Part shown: positions 36,121 to 48,209 of the stretch, piece after piece
How the letters are laid out: every line of letters starts with the position of its first letter
Position numbering within the stretch: position 1 is the first letter of the stretch
Assembly (NCBI GenBank): GCA_028751875.1
Contig: CM054158.1
Span: 12,928,695 to 12,992,694 of the forward strand
Direction: 5' to 3'
Length of the DNA: 64,000 bases
From: Rapana venosa
Lineage: Eukaryota; Mollusca; Gastropoda; Neogastropoda; Muricidae
Program-made: the position numbers and the translations under genes
The notes under the pieces: model-generated
What the model saw: the letters and a program-made list of their open reading frames with translations, nothing else
The model's database searches: none
What the model was told of the DNA's origin: nothing

Positions 36121-37346
36121 CAACGCTGTACCAGAATGAACACATAGAGCACAACTCCATAGTCTTACGAGGCTGAAGGATGCCTACAGGCATTTCCAGA
36201 CAACTGCAACACTCAAAGACATTTCCAAAGTCTTTTTCAATACCACGTTCATCTACCCTCTCCCCAAATGCCTTTTCAAGATAAAAGTTTTGGTTATAAT
36301 CATAGATCTACTTTGACATTATTCCTCCCCTCCCCATTCCATTCTTTACCATCTGCCTAACAGCCTTGGCAACCTAACTAAACATACCATGTGAATGTGA
36401 CAAACAAGCAAACAGTATTGACCAAAAAAAAGGAGTAATAATCTAGCAATACCCCCCCCCCCCCCCCCCCCAACAAGTAATAAGCAACAATCACTCAATT
36501 TCAAAGGCAAGTCATACACACACAAGCTTGTTTTGATAAGTTATAACATGCGTTTCTTTATACAAATGCAGTACTCGCACAAAGGTAAACAAAAACTTTA
36601 CATCATAAAGGTACTGCTTCTCAGCCTAAGAAACCCATGAATCTCCTCTAAGCAGCAGCACCTGTAACACATCAACCCTACATACCCATACTACATAACC
36701 CCCTCTCACTACACTAAGGATCAGATGATCTTGTGATAACGTGACCATCTACATCATGAGAAGTTGTAAGGATAATTCCTATCTGAAACTGGACTTTCCC
36801 CATGTTCATTAGACAGTGAGTGGTGGTCTAGGTGCTAGTCTTTTGGATGAGAAGATTAACTGAGATCCTGTGTGGAACATGGATTAAGTGCACCTAAAAG
36901 AACCCACTGCAATGAAAGAACTATTCCTGGTAAAATTCTGAAGGGGGAAAAAAAAATTCTCATATGGAAACAAATAAGCATGCACAAAGGAAAAATACAA
37001 AAAAAGAAATGGCTAGTATTGCTCTTGTGTCAATTTGCTCTCCCAAGGGAGAACAGCTAAATTTTTATGCAAAGAAATCTGCCATGATTGGAAATGATTT
37101 AGAAAGCAATACAATAGTTTCCGAAAGAAAATCTGGTGGTGGATTTCCTGTGACAACACATTCTTCCAGAAAAATTTTTTTTTTTTTAAATCAGAAAAAA
37201 AAACCAGCCTGAATTTCACACAGAGAAATTCAACCATGACTTTAAGGCGGTATACAATCCCAAACAACACAAAAACAGCCAGAATTTCACACAAAGAAGC
37301 TGTTTAGCAGCATACACCGCAACACGCCCCATATCCCGCCAACCCA

Positions 37347-37645
37347 TCACACAGCATGCACACTGGTTCTGGACAAGGTGGGGAACTGCTGATCCAGTTG
37401 TTTGAAGCGGTAAGCGCAGCGGTTTCTTTCGCTGGTGTAGCCAAGCTGGTGGTAGAGGCGGGCTTGGTAGTACAGAGCATCCTTGGCCCTGCGAGAGGCG
37501 TCCACTGTCTGGAATTTGTTCACCACCGTTGTCATCATGCTCACCGCTGCCATGAGAGCTGGAAAAGGGGAATGTTTTTTGTTTGTGTAATGCATTTTGC
37601 TATGTTCTACACACACACACACAAAAGAGAAAAAGAGAGAGCGAG

Positions 37646-37727
<82 letters not shown>

Positions 37728-37773
37728 CAGACAGGAGAGAGACGCAGACAGAGAGAGAGAAACACAGAGGGGG

Positions 37774-37846
<73 letters not shown>

Positions 37847-37916
37847 AGAGAGACAGACAGACAGACAGGAGAGAGACACAGACAGAGAGAGAGAAACACA
37901 GAGGGGGGGAAGAGAG

Positions 37917-37977
<61 letters not shown>

Positions 37978-37990
37978 AACACAGAGGGGG

Positions 37991-38083
<93 letters not shown>

Positions 38084-38109
38084 CAGACAGGAGAGAGACA
38101 CAGAGAAAC

Positions 38110-38150
<41 letters not shown>

Positions 38151-41100
38151 GACAGCAAGCACTAAAATTGCTTATTGTCATTGCTAATTAAATAAAATCC
38201 TCTTGACAAAGGCAGGGGGGAGATTTAACTCATTGAGGTTGTGCTGAAGCTTAAGCTTCGGCACTCTTTTCCTTTACTGTGACGTGCCGAAGCTTAAGAT
38301 TTGGCAGACTTGCGATTTTTTTTAAAAACACAAAGTAATGGTTAACTCAAGGGAAATTACTCTGGCCTGTAGGGCAATCATTTTTCTAAACACAGTTGCT
38401 TTCCTTGACCATAAGCTTGCCTAGTTTTTATCTGTTGGCCAGTTTTCTTTGACATGTCAACAAGTGATATCTTTGGGATTTCAGGCACCCCAGTGTTATG
38501 ATTCTTTTAAAAAAAAAGTCTGTTGTACAAAAAGTGAAATCACATGGATTCAGCCAGCTTCAGGGAAGTTTACTTTGGTGAAAAATCATCACATTGGTTC
38601 AAGGGGACTAGTTGTTGAATAGTTCAAGCCATTTAAGATACCAACCCTAATTTTCAAAACTTTTTATTTTTCAGCATTCAGTGACATATTTTGGAAATTT
38701 GTAAAAAATAAATACAGTCATCTATTAAAAAACTGTGAAACAATCTCAACTTTTCAATGATATATAATGAGTATGTCATTATTATGTTGGGTAAGTCTGC
38801 TAAATTTTTCAAATATAGCCAAAATCATGCGTCACCACAAAATGGCGGGATCCATTTCACTGCGACTCCAATGAGTTAAAGCCCTGCAAAACCTAACAGA
38901 ACAAACACCCACACACTGACCCACTCTCAGAGCAATCCACTGTTTAGATCAATGAAAACAGACACGCTGCCCTTTCCTCTCCCCAATGATCTTTTGGTAC
39001 ATGTTGCACATCATTTCTGCACTCACCAGCCTTCTTTTCTTCATCACAGGCGTGCTGTGCAGCGGCCACTTTGCATCGAGCGTAGGCGTAAAGGAGACAG
39101 GCGCTGTCGTACATCCCTCCGTGTGACAGAATACCCAACATAGCTGTTTCAATCAGCTGCAGTGCTTGGCTGGCCAACTTCATTTTTAACTGAAACAGAA
39201 ACATCTCAACATCACAAACAATCACTTTCTAGAATAGTCTTTCAGAAGTATTGATTGAAAGAATTTATGATGAATGAAGCACACAAAAACCTCCACACCT
39301 AAAGAAGCAATCATAGAGCTTGTGAGACAAAAAAATATGCACCAAGTAGATTGCTAAAAGGAATATTTTGTCTGATGTTTACAGTGAAAAGATAAACTTT
39401 CATTTATATTGCTTAAAAGTATCATTTCTTTCAGTTAATTTCATGTATTAGTTTTTCAAGACTGAAATCTTCACTTATGAAACCCTTACACAAATATAAT
39501 GCATAGCTTTCAGGGTGTGGGACAGCCTAGCGGTTAGAGTGTTGAGCTTATGATCTGATGGCCTGGGATCAAGCCACTAAAGAGGCGCCCATTGTAGGGA
39601 ATTTTACCTTAGAGTTAACATTAGAACTGATTCTACTCCCTGTGAAAGTCTTCGGATGAGACTAAAGCACCTGTTCAAGGCAATTTTTTCTGACAGAGTT
39701 AACATCAGTACTGACTACACTCCTCTTAAAAGTTTTGGGATGAGACTATAAACTGAGGTCTCATGACCAAACACATGCAGAATATCTTGAGCACATTTCA
39801 GAAGAGTAGGCATGCCAGGAGAAACACATGACAAAATTAACAAAAGACACATGCACATTGGTGTCATGTTTAGACATCATCCCAAAGTTGGGATGCAGCA
39901 ATCGTAGTGGTGGGCAAAGGTTCACATACGCAAAATCTCACCTGTGGTGAACTTTGGAGCTCTAGCTGAGATGGAAAAAAAAAGTGAGACATTCAGTGAA
40001 ATACAGCACATTACCTGAACTACGGCCAGATACAGAGTGGTGAGACAGGCCAGGTAATGCAGGTGGTGAGATGTGGCATGCGTCAAACAATGCGTCAAGT
40101 GAGGAAGGGCTGTTGTGTGGTTGTCGGTCATCATTAACACTTCTGACATCAGCAGCAGCACCCTGTTCACACACAACATAAAAACACCGTTCATCATCAT
40201 CATCATTACCACCTTCACCATCATCATCATCGCATTAATTATCATCATCATCACATTAATCATCATCATCACCACCACTTTCATCATCTTCATCCTCTAC
40301 CCCAGGAACCATAGAGGCATCACACAACCCGCCTTCTCCATCTCTGGCTTCCTTAAACATGATTTATTCAGTGCAAACAACACTACAGCAGGGGAAAGGC
40401 ATCAAGCTACAGGTTATCTTCAGACCCATCCCATGGGAAGTTAACATATGTTGCATGCGCAGACAACTGACATTTACATATACATGTAAACAAAATCATG
40501 TTTGCATACATACCCCTGCCCATCAACAACAAATATAACACCAAACGGAAGTAAACAAGAAGTGCAACAACAACAACAAAAAAATCAATGCATAAAGAAG
40601 CCATTGCAGACACCAAGTGAAAAAATCTTCATGTATTACAGCTGCTCAATAATAATTTTCTACCTCTGCATTTCAAACACACAAGAAGGAGCTTTCCATC
40701 ACAGAACTATATAAATTTCTCATTATTCGTAGTAAAAAATCTTTTGAGATTTTTCAGTAAATTCATATCACCACCATTTTTCAGTAAATTCAGATAATTG
40801 AAAAACCTCGAAGATTTTTTTTAGTAATTCATACACAGTATTATCATTAATTTTTTGTCGCCATATAATACAGTCATTTGAATCCTTCGATTCGGTTTCA
40901 GAGCATCAATGATCTCCATCTAAGACAGCATTTTTCACCCAAACCTCCAGCCACACACATGTACTGACCTGCACAAGAAATCTGGCGACAAGTCTTTCCC
41001 CTCAATGCCTTCCTCTTTCAACTTCTGCAGCACAGCCAAACTCTCCGTCATCTGCCCTCGCTCTTGCATCAGCCGCGCCAAATGCAGCCGACCTTCACGG

Positions 41101-44100
41101 TCGTCAACAGCCCGCAAATTGTGAGCGGTTCTTTCCGCCGTGTTCCACTGACCCTGGAGTAAAGCGCGTTCAAAAGTCAGCGACTGTTCGCAGGATTGCC
41201 ATAAGTGGGCGTGTTGGGTGTGGGCAGGGAATTGTTGTCGAGCGTGCTGAAGAATGTCCTTGGCGCTGGCATGGTCTCCCTTGTCGGCATGGTGACGGGC
41301 CAGAAGACAGAGCGAGATGCAGACAGACTCCCCGTTGTAGAAGACCCCTTTCTCTTCCGTGTCCAAGCAGAGAACCATTTGTGCGCACATGGCGGCGCAC
41401 TCCCTGTGGGCACACACAGATATATGGATGATGGCGACTTTATATGCTGACAATTTACTGAACTGTACTGTATTATTGAACTGTTCCGAACAGTGTTGTA
41501 CTGAATAAAAATGTCAGTACTGGCAGACTGGTAAAATACAGACTGCTATTCTCAGGGAGAGCATGTCATTACAAGAGTAGGACCACCTTTCTTCTTTTTC
41601 TTTTCCTGTTTGCAAGTGGATGATCTCCTATGAATGACTTTTTCCTGCAAAAATGTTCAAGGTAGTATTCTCGAATTTACTGTGAGTTTTGCAAATGTGC
41701 TGAATGAATATTGCTGAATATGAGACTTTGGCTTATCATCTCATTTGAAAGGCTAGTACCCAGGCCACTACTCACAGTCTCGTGGATGAGGAAAAAGTCT
41801 AGCTGCAAATGGTTTTTCAAAGTTCTCTCTTAGCATAACATAGAACAATATATCTTTTATATACAGGAAGGTATATTGCACTTTTCAAAACACTCTGACC
41901 CATGCCAGAGTGAATGCAGTTGTAAAGCCTTAGAAGCGTGCTAGCAAGGTTTATATTTCCACAAACCATTATATGCTGACATTAATTTCAAGAACTCAAT
42001 ACACATATCATCCCTGAAGTCGCACTGCAGCTACTTTAATGGTGAGATAAAAGGTTGCATAAGCAAAACTCTGACTGTTGGTGGACCTTGGGGTTCTAGC
42101 TAAGGAACAAACAAAAAAAGCCAACAAAATCACTACATTGAATCTTCTTGATATGTACCCACATAGGCATTGATAGCAAATGACTTCAGCTACAAGAAGG
42201 TGACAAGCTCACAAATAAGAGAAAGGCACCTGGAGCTTATGACCTGAAAATGGCCCAGATTGTCAGAAGTTGCAAGCTAAAACACTTGCTAGAAGGGGTT
42301 CCTTCTCTAAACCCATATTGCTGTCCACCTCAATCTAAAATTTCTTTCTAAACCAAAAATAGATTTAAATAAAAGGAGAAAAAAAAGTGTCACCAACCTG
42401 TTGCCATAGTAACTCCAGAGGCCAGCACGTTGAGCCCCGCCGATGCTCATCATGCCGTACAGCGAGTTCTGACAGTTGATGACATTGCTCTTCATCATGT
42501 ATTCAAACACACTGCAACATCCAACATGATTCACACTTAAGTACTCAACAGTTATATTGCAGTTATAGTAAAGGAACAAACAAAAAAAGAAACTGTTTCA
42601 ATATTTTTCTTTTTTCTCTTCCTTAAGTCCCTGAGGAATCTTCAGGGCATGCCACTAAGTTTTTCAAGCCTTGTATCTTGGGCAAGTTAAATCTGGCAAA
42701 GCCCATCTCTCTGAAGGTACAGGGTGCATGCTGGACATGTTTGTGTTTCAGAAACCTACCGAATGCTGACATCCATTGCAGAATCTTTTACCATGCATAC
42801 CTGATCTTTTGCATGAGTATAAACTTGAAAGGAATTAAGGCACTGGTAGCCTGTGCTCTGAGTTGACCTAGTAGATCGTAACAATCCCAACCCATAATTT
42901 GCAAGACACTGCTGCCAAGATTCAAATCCATTTCATGGACCCTCAGGATGGATGTTTAACACTCTAACCCACTCAGTTCCAGTGTAACCGGTTTGCATGC
43001 TAGCAGCGGTATTTGAATTAAGGGTAGAGATTTTTTTTTATAATAACCCATGTTAACTCAAAATGCTGACATGTTGGTGTTTTAATTCCTTTCATAAGTA
43101 TAGCCATGTTGACAACCAGATATGCACATTAAAAATTCCCTGAATTGAAATCAGCATTTGGTGAGTTACGGAAACACAGACACACCCAGCACAGACCCTG
43201 CACCTGGAGAGGGATGGTCTTTGCCAGGTTCAACTTACCCTAGAGACACAGCCTAAAAAAGTAAGAGCAGTGTCCCCAATCATACCTCAAAGAATTGCAA
43301 AGAAAAAAGAGAGAAAATAAACAGAAAGCAAGAACACAATAAAAAAACAACACCAAGCTTTTCATGTTATATTTTTTTCCCCATCCATTCATGTATATAC
43401 TTTTTTAATCATTCAACATAACCTACTTGCTTGTTGCTGCTGTGCTGATTATGTTCATCATGCTATGCTTGTTTCATGCTTATTAATGAATAAGCCTCAT
43501 TTAAACCAATCATTAATTTATTTATTTATCTAAATCTATGTATTCATATAAATACTTTACTTATTTGCGATATTTTAAGAATTATGTATACAATTGTATC
43601 CTACAGTAAAAGTGAACTAAAAGCCAAAAAATCATACTGGTAGGCAGTAATTCTGTAAGTATGTATCCTAAGTACAAACCTGGATGGCACTGCAGTGGCA
43701 AAAGCATTATGCCTTGCAAGGAACTGTACTCCTAAAGAAGTCAGGTACTGCACACAAAGTAAGAACCATGTGGTGTCATCTGTGCGCTTTGATTTGTTGC
43801 TTTACAAGATTCAGCGCTATATAAATTCCATACATTATTATTATTATTATTATTATCTGCATTTCACATTTATCTATTACTATCAATAGCTTTTTAAAAA
43901 AAAATGACCATATCTATAGAAACTAACACACACACACACACATATACACACACATTGTATGCCGGTGGGAACAGATGACAAAATTTACAAAACTGCATAC
44001 ACACGGGGACTGGATGTAAAAAAGCACATGGTGCTTATTCCATTATCCTTGATATAAAAGAGTAAAATAAAATAAAAAATAATTAAAATAAAACACACAC

Positions 44101-47100
44101 ACACACCGACAGCGAACAAAACAGCATTATTCAGAGACTTTGATACTCACCGACAAGTTCAAGTCTTGGCTTTTCCCCACAGAGCGCTCAATCTGACTCC
44201 TTGGTTTATATGCTTCCTGGTCTGAGAGCAGGTTTAGCCAGGACTGCACAGACACACACACAAAAAAGAGGACCAATTTCATTTCATGCTGTTTACAGCC
44301 CCATGAACCATGAAAGCCATATTAGGGCTGTCACCTCACTCTGTTTCACTGACTTCAATAACATTCACTTAAAGCTCAAAACCAACACCTCCTAACCCTT
44401 TCAAATATTCAACAATGACATCCTGAGAAAAAAAAAATCACACTGAATTACAAAGTACCTTAAATATTTCATTCCTTAAGGCCAATATGACCAGGTTGTG
44501 CTGAGGAATTAGCTACTCTGACTGATTTATTATCCCCAGGTTACAACTAGTAAGCGTTAAAAAAAATGAAGCCCCAATTCTTCAGTCATCAAAAGTTTTT
44601 TAAAAAAAGAAAAAGAAAAAAAGTGCCACAATACGGGCAAATAACACAACAGACTGGACATCCTGTGCCCATCTCAAGTGTTTACAATTTCACTGCCTGG
44701 TCACCAGAACAAAACAGAGAGAGCAAGAGAGAGAGAGAGAGAGAGTAATGACAATGATAAAATAAAGGAGTGGCAGAAAAGAGGAAATTTCTAGTGGTGG
44801 TCTCATTTGATTTGTTGCTTTACAAGATTCAGCGCTATATAAATTCCATACATTATTATTATTATTATTATTTCTAGGTTTTGGAATGAGGCGATAAAAT
44901 GATGTCCCATGTGCAGCTCATAACACAATACACATTCATGAAAAAGAACACATGGCATCAAGAAAGTTGTCCATGTGGAAGAAAACCACTCTCACAAGAA
45001 ATCAGACAGGCACAGAGAGGGGAAAAAAAATAATGGGTAGAACCGCCCTGATGGCGACATTCTGACCCAAGTGAAAGCAACCTGAACGTCACCTATAGAA
45101 ATCTGCCATGACTGAAAGTGTACGCAATGTCACACACAAAAAAGGAGTTATGAAAAGATACTCACCAGGGCATGCTGTAAACAAACATGGTCGTTGCTCT
45201 CTTGGGCCATTCTAATGGCTTCCAGTAACGCTGCTTTCGCTTCGTGTCTGAAAGAAAAAAAATTAACGCTTTTCACACATACAAGCAAGCACTCTTTTTT
45301 TTAAAAGATCAGATTTTCAGTTTTTCCACTGTGCATCTATGAAGTGATGAGCAAGCACTCATAACACATGTAACTTGCAGCCAAGCTCAACCCAAACTAA
45401 TCGTATTTTTTGTAGCCTTGCCACCCACAGAACCCTTATCAGGGCTTTCATCACATAAAATGTTAATGATTGGGTTATTAAAAGTGTGCAATTATATACA
45501 GACTAAAACTCCAAGATTAAAACCAACCCTTCAGTCGTTCTTCATATCATTGCCCTTGGCAATCACAAGAGTCAAACTAGGACAGTCACTGTGTTGTGGG
45601 GAAAAAAAAATCCCATATAAACGACTTAAAATGGACTGAAACTGGACTTGTGTAAGGGCAGAGATAATGATTCATTCTGAGATAGCAACAATTTTTTTGT
45701 TGTTGATGAGATACTGTATTCACTCATCTTTAACAAAAAAACTCAGCCCCCCCCCCCCAAAAAAAAACCCAACAAAAACAAAAAAACAAACAGGATCCAT
45801 AAACACTTCACTCCTAAACTCATGTTTTTGTAGTCACTATCTTCCATGATTCGCCATCACCACTCACCCTCTACCCACCCTAAAAAAAAAAAATGTGGCA
45901 GCAAAAAGCAGAAGGCAACTCCCCCCTTCCAAACCCCCCCCCCAAAAAAAAATATTCACAAAGAAAAATAAACATTTGTATAATTACCATTTCAACAATA
46001 TTTCTGGGATGTCTGCTTCATTTTCAATTCTTAACAATTACCCCCCACCCCACCTCACCAACAAAACAACAACCCATACCCAAAACTGCACATCTATACT
46101 CCTAACCAAGCAAACTGAAACACAAAATAACACATATGAATGAATCACACACACATACACCCACACACGTAATGATTGAACCCACTCATGTCCAAATTTG
46201 AAATGCAAGGCCGCGAGATTGAGAGCAGCGTATCGTCGACTGACTTCATCTTCCAACCGCTTGGTGTTCCCAGTGGCCTCCCCTGTGATCTGTGTGGTGC
46301 GATCAAAGTAGTGGTACAGGTTGTGTACAGCAGTGCAGTACTCTTTCACTCGCAGGTTGTTCAGGTAGGAGAGAAAATGCTGCAATGAGACAAGTTTCAA
46401 GGATTAAGTCCTTTGGCCTACTTTGGTGTAAGAGTTAGCGCCTTTTTCTTTAACCTTCATTCAAAAATAAAAAGCAATCTTCATTGTTGTACTTGATAAG
46501 AATATTGTTATTTTCCTTGCTTGGTCCAGTCTAAAAGTTCTGTCAGTTATTGATGTAGGCAAAGTGCCAAGACCTACATTACAATGGTGTTATGCTTTAA
46601 AATGTTATGCTGAGATTTGTCTTCATCAATGACAAAGTCTTAGCATAACCTGTGACGGAGTATGGCTGCCTCTGTGGTGGTGGGGTATTTGAAAACAATC
46701 ATACATGTGAGCTTCTCACCCAGAGCGTAGTACTTGCAACATTACAAGGATTCCCTGGTGTGATGAGTGAGACAGTGATATTCTGGGTGACCCCACGGTT
46801 CTGAAGCAAGGCAATGCTCAACAACAACAGAATATTTACTGTTGCATCATGTTCTTGTTTATTCTTCTTACAACAAGGAAAACAAATAAATCCATGGATT
46901 TGTAATAACAGTTAATGGCATTCCTTATTGAAAAGCTATAAAAAATATTCCTTTCTTTGTACAAGGTTGAACTAAAATTGGCAAACATAATTTTAAAAAA
47001 ACACCCAAAAAACAACCTACCAAACAAGAACAAAACCCAAAACCAACAAACACAAAAAAACATCTGAAAATATAGCTAAAAATACCATCATAATAATAAT

Positions 47101-48178
47101 AATGATAATAATAATAAATGGAATTTATATAGTGCTATATCTTGCAAAAACAAATCACAAATTCTGGATATATTACAATGACAGAAATTACATGCAGGCA
47201 AATATGTGTAAGGCTGGGGTGAAGAGATTAAAATGAGTGGGGTGGGAACAGCAGACATGAATGTCACAGATGATGAGACAGCAACAACCAAATGAACAAA
47301 AAAGAGAAAGAAATCACAAGCATCCTCATACATATACACTTACAGCTTCTGCGATATCTGGATGCTGTTCCAACAGGGATGAAACTTTCTTCTGCAGTTG
47401 TTTGGGTGACAAAGCTTTGTTTTCATCCATGGACAGCAGATTGGTCTGAGGGAGAAGCAACATTGTAAACAGCATGAATTAAAAAAAAAGAAAGAATGAA
47501 TCTAATAGAAACAACATTGTCAACAGCATGAGTAAAAGAATGAATGAATCTTTTATGTAACATCTTTTCACTACTAAGATGATAAAAGATGGGAATAATA
47601 ATATAAAAACAAAAATGAAAGCAACTGTATCTCACAACATTTCCATCACACTGCAAAAGTCTACCAACTGGAGATGCTATAACTGTTTTTATGACATCAA
47701 CAAGATAAGCAAATTTGCTACTCAAAATGTCTATAGAATCACTGAATGTTTTGGATGAAATCCAACAATTTTCCTCCATACTCAGTGACTAATATAGATC
47801 ACTTACAAAGCAGATGACAGATAGAAGTAACTTTTTGTTTGTTTGTTGCATATACACAGCTATTGCAGATATTTTGTTTTCAACAAATTGCATCTCTGTC
47901 TACATACTCTATAGATTAGAAATACTATATTCTGATTAAAAATGAATAAAAATGGACAATTAAACCATGGGAAAAAAATCACACTCAGAAAGAAGAAGAG
48001 GGGAGAAAGACATACAGAAATGTACAAGAATACAAACACACACAGTTTCAAATTTCATTTGACTTTCCACACACACATACACACAAATTGTTTCAAATTT
48101 CATTCGACAGTCCACATACACACTTTCTCTCTCTCTGTCTAACACACACACACTGTTTCAAATGTCATTCCACAGTCC

Positions 48179-48209
<31 letters not shown>

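Larger units (their letters stand above)
33690..37346. other. Intergenic region between GNL2 5' end and ANAPC5 3' end
   Basis: Contains the GNL2 promoter side, a SINE-2 copy (about 34110-34390), a degenerate tandem array rich in cacatttccaaacaa (35530-36120) and a C-run near 36451-36470. No coding exon was recognised. A - strand AATAAA at about 35434-35429 is a weak candidate for ANAPC5 polyadenylation, nearly 2 kb past the stop. Confidence 0.55.

Noticed and set aside
37347..38187. Frames of up to 271 codons, Arg/Glu or Ser/Leu repeats
   Set aside because: Products of the (GA)n satellite. Only the last 212 nt of the - strand frame (37558-37347) are real, as ANAPC5 exon 15.
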